Shown: positions 1-4,642, counted from the first letter of the stretch. The stretch: DNA of 5,416 nt from an uncultured Eubacteriales bacterium (GCA_902765035.1 CACWYF010000105.1:1-5416), one strand, 5' to 3'. Notes: generated from the sequence alone by a model not told the origin. Made by a program: numbers and translations.

Positions 1-634
1 CCTCCTGTCTGTCAAACTGTGTGAATACGTGGTTCCAGAACTCCAGATATCTGTCGCAGTCACATCCAGGCTTGCAGTCAGGCTTGCCGCATCCCCATTC
101 AGGTCCGCGGTCATAGTAGATCTCAGAGCAAGGTCCGCACGGTCCGAGTCCGATTTCCCAGAAGTTATCTTCCTTGCCGAGTCTTACGATCCTCTCTTCC
201 GGCATTCCGATGATATCTCTCCAGATCTCAAATGCCTCGTCATCATCTTCATATATAGTAGCCCAGAGCTTTTCCTTAGGCATCTTGAGCCATTCTGTAC
301 AGAATTCCCATCCCCACTGAAGTGATTCCTTCTTGAAATAGTCGCCGAAACTGAAATTTCCGAGCATTTCAAAGAATGTACCGTGGCGTGCAGTCTTTCC
401 TACGTTATCTATGTCATTCGTTCTGATGCACTTCTGGCATGTCGTCATCCTCTTGCGCGGAGGTGTCTCAACTCCTGCGAAATAAGGCTTGAGCGGTGCC
501 ATGCCGGAGTTTATGATCAGAAGGCTCTTGTCATTACGCGGGATCAGCGAAGCGCTGCCGCCTGCATAATGTCCCTTGCTGACGAAAAAGTCTCTGAACA
601 TATCTCTAAGTTCATTTACCCCGAGTTTTTCCAT
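1..634 (-). CDS. alaS: Alanyl-tRNA synthetase, N-terminal part (3' end outside window)
   Basis: Class II aminoacyl-tRNA synthetase that charges tRNA-Ala with alanine in the cytoplasm. The first 211 codons are visible and the reading frame stays open at the left edge, so most of the ~870-880-residue family length is missing. Seen in the translation: the N-terminal catalytic core with the [11 protein letters not shown] segment (residues 42-52), [21 protein letters not shown] (64-84) and the family hallmark [18 protein letters not shown] (84-101), then [12 protein letters not shown] and a Cys-rich insertion ([14 protein letters not shown]) before YLEFWN, as I recall from clostridial AlaRS. The editing and C-Ala domains lie beyond the window. 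The ATG at 634 is preceded by AAGGAGA at 641-647, 6-7 nt away. The gene has its own promoter overlapping the end of the DUF896 gene, and its leader is too short for a T-box. Identification is firm; only completeness is unknown. Confidence 0.97.
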   Translation of the reverse strand, partial: MEKLGVNELRDMFRDFFVSKGHYAGGSASLIPRNDKSLLIINSGMAPLKPYFAGVETPPRKRMTTCQKCIRTNDIDNVGKTARHGTFFEMLGNFSFGDYFKKESLQWGWEFCTEWLKMPKEKLWATIYEDDDEAFEIWRDIIGMPEERIVRLGKEDNFWEIGLGPCGPCSEIYYDRGPEWGCGKPDCKPGCDCDRYLEFWNHVFTQFDRQE

Positions 635-667
635 GAATAGTCTCCTTATCTAACAAAACTTCCATTC

Positions 668-696
668 ATTATATCACTCAGCGGTGACTTCTTCAA
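668..696 (-). promoter_or_regulatory. Predicted sigma-A-type promoter of alaS
   Basis: On the minus strand there is a perfect -10 TATAAT (668-673) preceded by TGA, giving an extended -10 (TGATATAAT), and a -35 TTGAAG (691-696) at the optimal 17-bp spacing. Transcription should start near 661, leaving a leader of only about 27 nt before the alaS ATG at 634. The -35 lies inside the last codons of the DUF896 gene, and that gene's TGA stop (674-676) supplies the TG of the extended -10. Confidence 0.75.
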
Positions 697-856
697 CGAA
701 TTCAATGGATTCAAGTGAAGCCTTTACGTCAGCTCTGATCTCCGCAAGAAACTCAGCTCTCAGTACCGCCTGCTCAGCCTTCTCTTCAAGCGTCAGTCCT
801 TCTGCTTTCGACTTGTGAGCAAGCTCGTTGATCCTGTCAAGTTTGATTTTTTCCAT
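674..856 (-). CDS. DUF896 / UPF0291 (YnzC-like) small protein
   Basis: A complete 60-residue protein. The segment LDRINELAHKSKAEGLTLEEKAEQAVLRAEFLAEIR (residues 6-41) matches the DUF896/UPF0291 pattern of RINELA, a short basic stretch, GLT-EEK, then LR and an aromatic residue. This family forms a short helical hairpin; its biochemical role is not established. B. subtilis YnzC belongs to it and sits in the yneA-yneB-ynzC SOS operon, but no yneA or yneB is present here and I see no LexA-type site. The C-terminal tail (46-60) is acidic and less conserved. The ATG at 856 is preceded by AAAGGA (865-870). The gene lies between a GC-rich hairpin upstream and alaS downstream, 39 bp away, and its 3' end contains the alaS promoter. 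Family assignment is confident; function is not inferred. Confidence 0.9.
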   Translation of the reverse strand: MEKIKLDRINELAHKSKAEGLTLEEKAEQAVLRAEFLAEIRADVKASLESIEFVEEVTAE

Positions 857-884
857 TATTCTTTTCCTTTTCTTCTCATTAACT

Positions 885-908
885 GTGCGGGCCTTTTACG
901 GCCCGCAC
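885..908 (-). other. GC-rich perfect hairpin (9-bp stem, 6-nt loop) in the DUF896 leader
   Basis: The arms GTGCGGGCC and GGCCCGCAC (885-893 and 900-908) pair perfectly around a 6-nt loop. There is no run of T on either strand after the stem, so it lacks the tail of a normal intrinsic terminator. On the minus strand it follows the Spo0A-like gene (stop at 938) by about 30 nt and precedes the DUF896 start by 28 nt. If the promoter predicted at 913-941 is used, transcription starts at about the first base of this stem, making it a 5'-terminal mRNA stem-loop. Alternatives are an imperfect terminator of the comEA operon or a DNA operator. The structure is certain; the role is not. Confidence 0.6.
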
Positions 909-912
909 GGCA

Positions 913-941
913 ATGCTAACATATACAACCTGACTAATCAA
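913..941 (-). promoter_or_regulatory. Possible promoter of the DUF896 gene
   Basis: The minus strand carries TTGATT (936-941) and TAGCAT (913-918) separated by 17 bp, with TGT directly before the -10, giving an extended -10 of TGTTAGCAT. Each hexamer matches the sigma-A consensus at four of six positions, so this is weaker than the other promoters in the window. The -35 contains the TGA stop codon (938-940) of the Spo0A-like gene. The predicted start, near 906, falls at the base of the GC-rich hairpin. Confidence 0.45.
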
Positions 942-1405
942 CTTATGTTGTTTATCACTCTTCTGCACATCCTCTTATACACCACATCTGCAGCATAGAT
1001 TATGAAATGCTTGGCTGTCGGTTTTCTGGCAAAGCCATCCATCCTGTTGCATCCGGGCTTCCTGATGTTATCTTCATACGCAGTATTTATTGCATTTCTA
1101 ATGCTGTGCTCTACAGGGTCCTGCCTTTTCATGCCATATTTTATGGCGATAAGCGGGTATACGTCTGTCTTCATCCTTACATCATATCTTTCACGGTCAA
1201 TGATGATCTTGATCGCATCGATCAGATAGGAATACCCGTTGGTACCCATATGTATGCCGAACTCATTGAGGACAGCAGTGCTGCAGTTAAGAAATTCGAT
1301 GTATTCAGCTATCTCTTCTCCGGAATGTCTGACTGATGCATCGATCCCGAACATGAACAGACTGTCCGCATGAGCAGTCTCTTTATTAACATGATACTTT
1401 CTCAT
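938..1405 (-). CDS. Receiver-less Spo0A C-terminal-domain protein (putative DNA-binding regulator)
   Basis: A 155-residue protein whose residues ~45-146 resemble the Spo0A effector domain: LNEFGIHMGTNGYSYLIDAI (46-65), a helix ending DVYPLIAIKYGM (81-92), and a recognition-helix-like VEHSIRNAINTAY (98-110). The last corresponds to the VERAIRHAIEVAW segment of B. subtilis Spo0A as I remember it. The end, KPTAKHFIIYAADVVYKR (128-145), matches the KPTNSEFIAMVADKLR tail. A full Spo0A is ~260 residues with an N-terminal phospho-receiver; here only ~44 residues precede the effector domain and none look like a receiver. The start is taken at ATG 1405 because AAGGAG (1415-1420) directly abuts the upstream in-frame ATG at 1414, leaving it no spacing, but is 9 nt from ATG 1405. 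The SD overlaps the comEA stop, so the two genes form a coupled operon. Targets are unknown. It could be a phosphorylation-independent regulator or a diverged paralogue. Confidence 0.85.
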   Translation of the reverse strand: MRKYHVNKETAHADSLFMFGIDASVRHSGEEIAEYIEFLNCSTAVLNEFGIHMGTNGYSYLIDAIKIIIDRERYDVRMKTDVYPLIAIKYGMKRQDPVEHSIRNAINTAYEDNIRKPGCNRMDGFARKPTAKHFIIYAADVVYKRMCRRVINNIS

Positions 1406-1414
1406 ACTAATCAT

Positions 1415-1420
1415 CTCCTT
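1415..1420 (-). promoter_or_regulatory. Ribosome binding site overlapping the comEA stop; decides the start of the Spo0A-like gene
   Basis: AAGGAG on the minus strand (CTCCTT on the plus strand) shares two bases with the TAA stop of comEA (1419-1421). It lies 0 nt from the in-frame ATG at 1414 and 9 nt from the ATG at 1405, which favours the second ATG and predicts translational coupling with comEA. Confidence 0.7.
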
Positions 1421-2096
1421 ATACAGTAATCAGATCCTTGATATTGTTGTAAACAGCATCCCCTATGCCGTTCACGGACTTTATGTCCTCTTTCTTTCTG
1501 AACTTTGTACTGCTCCTGTAGTCAATTATCTTCTGGGCCTTGGCTTCTCCTATTCCCGGAAGAGTCATGAGCTCTTCCCTGTCCGCATAGTTGATATTGA
1601 CAAGTCCTCTTCCGGATACTGTTTCTGCATTCTCTGCAGCCTGTGGATCTGCTGAAGTGCCGCTGACTGAATCTGCTCCGCTGACGGATCCTTCGACTGC
1701 GCCATCAGATTTCCCTTCGCCTGCTGCCTGAAGCCGGAGCGGAATGATTATCTTCTCCCCGTCCTCTACGAATTCCGCACGGTTTATGGAGTCTGTGTCC
1801 GCATTGCTTATGAGTCCTCCTGCCAGTTCGATGACCTCATACAGCCTCGTTCCGCTGCTTACGTTATATACGCCTGGTTTGACTACGGCCCCTCCTATGT
1901 CCACACATATCTCGCCGGATGCATTCCCCTCCATGCCACTGTCGACTGTTATGTCAGCCTTGCTGTTTTCATACAGCCGCAGTGCAAGTGCAAGAAGCAG
2001 AATGAAAACTATGAGCAGTATTCTGATCAGTCTCTTCTTGTCTCGAAAGATATCTTCTGTATAAGACTTAAGTCTCTTCAAAGCGTTCTCAGACAT
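1419..2096 (-). CDS. comEA: ComEA-family competence protein (membrane-anchored DNA receptor)
   Basis: ComEA binds double-stranded DNA outside the membrane during natural transformation and passes it to the ComEC channel. From the ATG at 2096 the protein has 225 residues: a basic cytoplasmic start (KRLKSYTEDIFRDKKRLIR), one membrane segment (about 23-39, LIRILLIVFILLLALAL), an SLBB domain (~62-121, including GAVVKPGVYNVSSGTRLYEVIELAGG), a low-complexity Ala/Gly/Ser/Glu linker (~122-163), and a C-terminal helix-hairpin-helix DNA-binding module (~165-225) with the two hairpins LPGIGEAKA (179-187) and VNGIGDAVY (208-216). This is the complete canonical layout. A TTG start at 2126 would add ten residues, but ATG 2096 has AAAGGA (2104-2109) 7 nt upstream and is preferred. 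It is the first gene after a strong promoter. The usual partner comEC is not next to it; a Spo0A-like gene follows instead. Confidence 0.93.
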   Translation of the reverse strand: MSENALKRLKSYTEDIFRDKKRLIRILLIVFILLLALALRLYENSKADITVDSGMEGNASGEICVDIGGAVVKPGVYNVSSGTRLYEVIELAGGLISNADTDSINRAEFVEDGEKIIIPLRLQAAGEGKSDGAVEGSVSGADSVSGTSADPQAAENAETVSGRGLVNINYADREELMTLPGIGEAKAQKIIDYRSSTKFRKKEDIKSVNGIGDAVYNNIKDLITV

Positions 2097-2143
2097 GGCA
2101 GTTTCCTTTCCTGAGGTTATATGCAATGTTTGGATCGCTTTAA

Positions 2144-2172
2144 ACTATAATATAGACCCTTTCTGATGTGAA
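2144..2172 (-). promoter_or_regulatory. Predicted sigma-A-type promoter of comEA operon
   Basis: The minus strand shows TTCACA (2167-2172) and TATAGT (2144-2149) with a 17-bp spacer; both hexamers match the consensus at five of six positions. The start site would be near 2137, about 40 nt before the comEA ATG at 2096. The DNA upstream (2174-2255) is rich in A-tracts on the transcribed orientation, which could act as an UP-element or a curved segment. Confidence 0.65.
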
Positions 2173-2256
2173 ATTTTGCTGTTTTTACATTTTTTGAATG
2201 GTTTTCGACCGATTTTTTACTTTTTTCATCATTATTTCAACGATTTTCGTTTTTTC

Positions 2257-2272
2257 TGATTCATTTGAATCA
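2257..2272. repeat. Inverted repeat TGATTCATTTGAATCA in the obg-comEA intergenic region
   Basis: Two 7-bp arms, TGATTCA and TGAATCA, flank a 2-bp spacer. The short centre makes it more like a protein-binding dyad than an RNA hairpin. It lies about 85 bp upstream of the comEA -35 and beyond the obg terminator, in a region with no gene. Its function is unknown, and chance in AT-rich DNA is possible. Confidence 0.4.
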
Positions 2273-2305
2273 ATATATTGTGTGATCTGGTGTATTTTTT
2301 GCACG

Positions 2306-2331
2306 AAAAAGGGAAGCTATAGGCTTCCCTT
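2306..2331 (-). terminator. Intrinsic terminator after obg
   Basis: On the minus strand AAGGGAAGC and GCTTCCCTT (2323-2331 and 2309-2317) form a 9-bp stem with a 5-nt loop, directly followed by a T-run (2306-2310). It lies about 40 nt after the obg stop (2370-2372) and ends the rplU-rpmA-obg unit before the comEA promoter. A weaker A/T-rich hairpin (GATGAA/TTCATC, 2355-2370) sits between the stop codon and this terminator. Confidence 0.88.
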
Positions 2332-2369
2332 CCTGTCAAATAATTATCTTAGATGATGAAAATATTCAT

Positions 2370-3665
2370 CTACTCCTCAGTGTACTCAAATTCGAAGTCC
2401 TTGATGCGGACAGTATCGCCTTCCTTAAGGCCGAGATCAAACAGCAGCTTCATGCCTCCGTTTTTCTCGATATAGTTGTATAGATACCTTATGGAACCGC
2501 TGTCTGTGAAGTTGGTCGAGTTGAATATCTTGGTGAGGTGCTTTCCTTCAAGAACGAAAGCTCCGTCCTCATCGACATAGGCACTGATCTTCTTGTAATC
2601 AGCATCATATTCGTCTGCCTCAAAGTCAAACATCTGAACAGGCTCTTCATCAGGCTCTTCATCAGGCTCTTCATATGTCTCGATCTCATGAAGTGTTTCG
2701 TCCAGGAGCTCAGTGATTCCCTGACGTGTTGCAGCACTTATCGGGAACACCTTGCGGCCTTCCTTTTCCATAAGATCCATGAACTCATGGAGCTTATCCT
2801 GATCTGTCACGATATCTATCTTATTGGCAGCAACGATCTGCGGCTTTCTGAGAAGCTTTGGGTCATACTGTTCCAGCTCCGCCATGATCTTCCTGTAGTC
2901 CTCTACAGGATCGCGGCCTTCAGATCCGGATACATCGACTACATGGATGAGGACCTTGGTCCTTTCAATATGCTTGAGGAACTTGAATCCGAGGCCTGCG
3001 CCCTGTGCGGCGCCTTCAATGATCCCGGCGATATCAGCCATAACAAAACTTGTATCGTGCAGATACACGACACCAAGATTAGGATCTATGGTAGTGAAAT
3101 GATATCCTGCGATCTTAGGTCTCGAATTGGTGCATACGGACAGCAGTGTCGATTTTCCGACATTAGGGAATCCGAGAAGGCCTACGTCTGCTATCAGCTT
3201 GAGCTCAAGGATGACTTCTCTTTCCTTCGCAAAGCCGCCTGCCTCAGCAAAGTTAGGAGCCTGACGGATACTGCTCTTGTAATGAACATTACCGCGTCCG
3301 CCTCTGCCGCCCTTTGCCGCAACAAGCTCATCTCCATCGTTGCACAGATCCTTCATCAGAAGACCTGTCTCCTTATCGATGATAAGCGTACCGACCGGCA
3401 CCTTGATATACAGGTCTTGACCCTTCTTGCCATAGCGCTTTCTCTTCATTCCGTCCTGGCCGTTCTCAGCCTGATACTTCCTCTTGTACTTGAAGTCCAT
3501 CAGAGTCCTGAGATTGCGGTCGGCAACAAAAATAACGCTGCCGCCATCACCGCCGTAGCCTCCGTCCGGACCGCCGTCCGGAACGTACGGGTCGCGTCTG
3601 AATGTGACTGCGCCATTGCCGCCCTTACCGGATACTATTGTGATTTCCGCTCTGTCTACGAACAT
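2370..3665 (-). CDS. obg: Obg family GTPase (ribosome assembly / stress)
   Basis: Obg/CgtA binds the 50S subunit and couples GTP/(p)ppGpp levels to late ribosome assembly; in B. subtilis it also affects stress response and sporulation. All three family domains are visible in 431 residues: the Gly-rich Obg fold (1-158), the G domain (~159-330), and the C-terminal OCT domain (~360-431). The G motifs are GFPNVGKST (165-173), the switch I HFTT (189-192), DIAG (211-214), NKID (281-284) and SAAT (310-313). Two oddities: G3 is DIAG where most Obg proteins I recall have D-x-P-G, and the linker carries a (DEEP)n repeat (~332-342) made by a 12-bp tandem DNA repeat. The ATG at 3665 has GGAG (3673-3676) 7 nt upstream. 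It is third in the rplU-rpmA-obg set, but an intrinsic terminator lies directly before its ribosome binding site, so expression probably depends on read-through. Confidence 0.97.
   Translation of the reverse strand: MFVDRAEITIVSGKGGNGAVTFRRDPYVPDGGPDGGYGGDGGSVIFVADRNLRTLMDFKYKRKYQAENGQDGMKRKRYGKKGQDLYIKVPVGTLIIDKETGLLMKDLCNDGDELVAAKGGRGGRGNVHYKSSIRQAPNFAEAGGFAKEREVILELKLIADVGLLGFPNVGKSTLLSVCTNSRPKIAGYHFTTIDPNLGVVYLHDTSFVMADIAGIIEGAAQGAGLGFKFLKHIERTKVLIHVVDVSGSEGRDPVEDYRKIMAELEQYDPKLLRKPQIVAANKIDIVTDQDKLHEFMDLMEKEGRKVFPISAATRQGITELLDETLHEIETYEEPDEEPDEEPVQMFDFEADEYDADYKKISAYVDEDGAFVLEGKHLTKIFNSTNFTDSGSIRYLYNYIEKNGGMKLLFDLGLKEGDTVRIKDFEFEYTEE
2641..2674. repeat. 12-bp tandem repeat (2.8 copies) inside obg
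   Basis: The unit GGCTCTTCATCA (plus strand) occurs twice in full (2641-2652, 2653-2664) and then as ten bases (2665-2674), with no mismatch. In the obg frame it encodes repeated DEEP in the acidic linker between the G domain and the OCT domain. The unit is a multiple of three, so copy-number change would keep the frame. Confidence 0.9.
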
Positions 3666-3677
3666 GTCTTTTCTCCG

Positions 3678-3706
3678 AAAAAATCAGCCCCTACAATGTA
3701 GGGGCT
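3678..3706 (-). terminator. Intrinsic terminator/attenuator between rpmA and obg
   Basis: On the minus strand AGCCCCTAC and GTAGGGGCT (3698-3706 and 3686-3694) form a perfect 9-bp stem with a 3-nt loop, followed after GA by six T (3678-3683). It begins about 18 nt after the rpmA stop and its T-run ends one base before the obg Shine-Dalgarno. I find no convincing promoter between it and obg, so it looks like a partial terminator that lowers obg expression relative to rplU-rpmA. Confidence 0.85.
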
Positions 3707-3724
3707 TGATGCGAATTACCGGAA

Positions 3725-3985
3725 TTATGCTTCCTTGCTGTAAACGCTTACTTTCTTTCTCTTCTTGTCGTATCTCTCGAACTTTACAGTTCCATCGATC
3801 TTTGCGAACAGAGTGTCATCTCCACCGATACCAACATTGTTGCCAGGGTGAAGCTTAGTGCCTCTCTGTCTCATGATGATGCTTCCAGCGCTTACATATT
3901 CACCGGCACCTACCTTAAGTCCAAGTCTCTTGGACTCGGAATCTCTGCCGTTCTTGGAACTTCCTACTCCCTTTTTACTTGACAT
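3725..3985 (-). CDS. rpmA: 50S ribosomal protein L27 (short, unextended N-terminus)
   Basis: L27 is a large-subunit protein whose N-terminal tail reaches toward the peptidyl-transferase centre. The 86-residue product starts [21 protein letters not shown] and contains the family signature around [18 protein letters not shown] (35-52), then [17 protein letters not shown] (54-70) and a basic tail. In most Firmicutes L27 begins with an extra hydrophobic peptide (of the LQFFA type) removed by the protease Prp. Here it is absent, and an in-frame TAA at 3992-3994, 6 nt before the ATG, rules out a longer start. The Shine-Dalgarno AGGAGGT (3994-4000) is near perfect with 8-nt spacing. The gene follows rplU after 23 nt with no prp (ysxB) gene between, and precedes the terminator before obg. 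Confidence 0.96.
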   Translation of the reverse strand: MSSKKGVGSSKNGRDSESKRLGLKVGAGEYVSAGSIIMRQRGTKLHPGNNVGIGGDDTLFAKIDGTVKFERYDKKRKKVSVYSKEA

Positions 3986-4008
3986 CGAATATTACCTCCT
4001 GTTCCTTA

Positions 4009-4494
4009 TTATTTAGCCTCGATAGCTGCAAGGATGTCAGCCTTTGTTGCCTTAGCAGCAACCTCGATGCCCATTTCCTTAGCGATAGCGAGCAGCTCAT
4101 CCTTCTTCATGGATGCGCTTGCCTTTGGTGCTTCTGCTGCAGGAGCCTCAGCCTTAGCTGCGGATTCCTTCTTAGCGGCCTTCTTGCCAGCGCCGATACC
4201 TGTAACCTTAACGAGTGTGTATGGCTGTCTGTGACCGTTCTTACGTCTGTAATCTTTCTTAGCCTTGTACTTGTAGATGATAACCTTGTCAGCCTTGCCC
4301 TGCTCGAGAACCTCAGCCTCTACTGCGTATCCGTCTACAAAAGGTGTTCCTACTACAAGCTCATCTCCGCCTACTGCTACTACTTCGTCGAAAACGACCT
4401 TGTCGCCTACCTGTGCGTCAAGCTTCTCTACTCTGAACTCATCGTTCTCCTGAACTCTGTACTGCTTGCCGCCTGTCTTGATAATTGCGTACAT
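4009..4494 (-). CDS. rplU: 50S ribosomal protein L21 with C-terminal SAP/HeH-like extension
   Basis: L21 binds 23S rRNA in the large subunit. Residues 1-~103 are a complete, ordinary L21: [14 protein letters not shown] at the start, [32 protein letters not shown] (62-93) near the end. The usual family length is about 100-105 residues; this protein has 161. The extra part is a Lys/Ala/Pro/Glu-rich linker (104-~128) and then a compact segment (129-161) with two predicted helices, [13 protein letters not shown] and [10 protein letters not shown], resembling SAP, HeH or Rho-N nucleic-acid-binding motifs. The frame runs without interruption to a tandem TAATAA stop, so the extension is not a frameshift artefact. 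The ATG at 4494 has AAGGAGG (4506-4512), with 11-nt spacing. First gene of the rplU-rpmA-(obg) operon, behind a strong promoter and an RNA leader. Confidence 0.96.
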   Translation of the reverse strand: MYAIIKTGGKQYRVQENDEFRVEKLDAQVGDKVVFDEVVAVGGDELVVGTPFVDGYAVEAEVLEQGKADKVIIYKYKAKKDYRRKNGHRQPYTLVKVTGIGAGKKAAKKESAAKAEAPAAEAPKASASMKKDELLAIAKEMGIEVAAKATKADILAAIEAK

Positions 4495-4499
4495 TGTTT

Positions 4500-4598
4500 A
4501 AATTTCCTCCTTAAACCAGACTCGCCGTTGAGGGTGCACCGCCATATATATACTGTAGCTGCGATGCTTAACAATCACCCTTTTCGTGCGGTTGACCG
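4500..4598 (-). promoter_or_regulatory. rplU mRNA leader, probably the L21 leader (ribosomal autoregulation)
   Basis: Between the predicted start site (~4598) and the rplU ATG is a leader of about 100 nt. Its 3' part, with CAACGGCGAGTCTGG just before AAGGAGG, resembles the conserved end of the L21 leader family (Rfam L21_leader) as I recall it from Firmicutes. Visible pairings include AGGGTG (4576-4581) with CACCCT (4531-4536), and ACCGC (4588-4592) with GCGGT (4538-4542); these two cross, so they are alternatives or a pseudoknot. Such leaders are thought to let a ribosomal protein control its own operon. Family assignment is from memory of the motif, not a covariance search. Confidence 0.6.
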
Positions 4599-4604
4599 CG
4601 TTCA

Positions 4605-4633
4605 AGTATAACAAAACGCAATATGTCCGTCAA
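4605..4633 (-). promoter_or_regulatory. Strong sigma-A-type promoter of rplU operon
   Basis: On the minus strand TTGACG (4628-4633) and TATACT (4605-4610) are separated by 17 bp, and TGT precedes the -10, giving an extended -10 (TGTTATACT). The first base of the -35 lies 9 bp after the recA stop codon. Start site about 4598, at a short palindrome (GCGGTTGACCGC, 4588-4599). This is the best match to consensus in the window, as expected for a ribosomal protein operon. Confidence 0.85.
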
Positions 4634-4642
4634 GCACTATTT

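Noticed and set aside
29..640. Plus-strand open frames over the alaS region
   Set aside because: They are shadows of the alaS N-terminal coding sequence; no independent evidence supports them.
885..908. Hairpin as a standard rho-independent terminator
   Set aside because: No T-run follows the stem on either strand, so it is listed as a hairpin of uncertain role.
2097..2126. TTG start at 2126 for comEA
   Set aside because: The ATG at 2096 has a well-spaced AAAGGA. The extra ten residues would add nothing recognisable, and the TTG has no good ribosome binding site.
2334..2339. Perfect TTGACA (minus strand) between obg stop and its terminator
   Set aside because: There is no -10 at 16-18 bp; that position falls inside the terminator stem, so a chance match is more likely.
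2538..3701. 387-codon open frame on the plus strand, antisense to obg
   Set aside because: It is the exact shadow of obg, whose motifs are unmistakable. The antisense translation shows no recognisable domain and is rich in Cys/Leu/Ser as expected from a complement reading.
3720..3760. Possible obg promoter in the end of rpmA (CATAAT near the rpmA stop)
   Set aside because: No acceptable -35 lies at 16-18 bp (the nearest, TTTACA, is only about 11 bp away), and it would lie before the terminator in any case.
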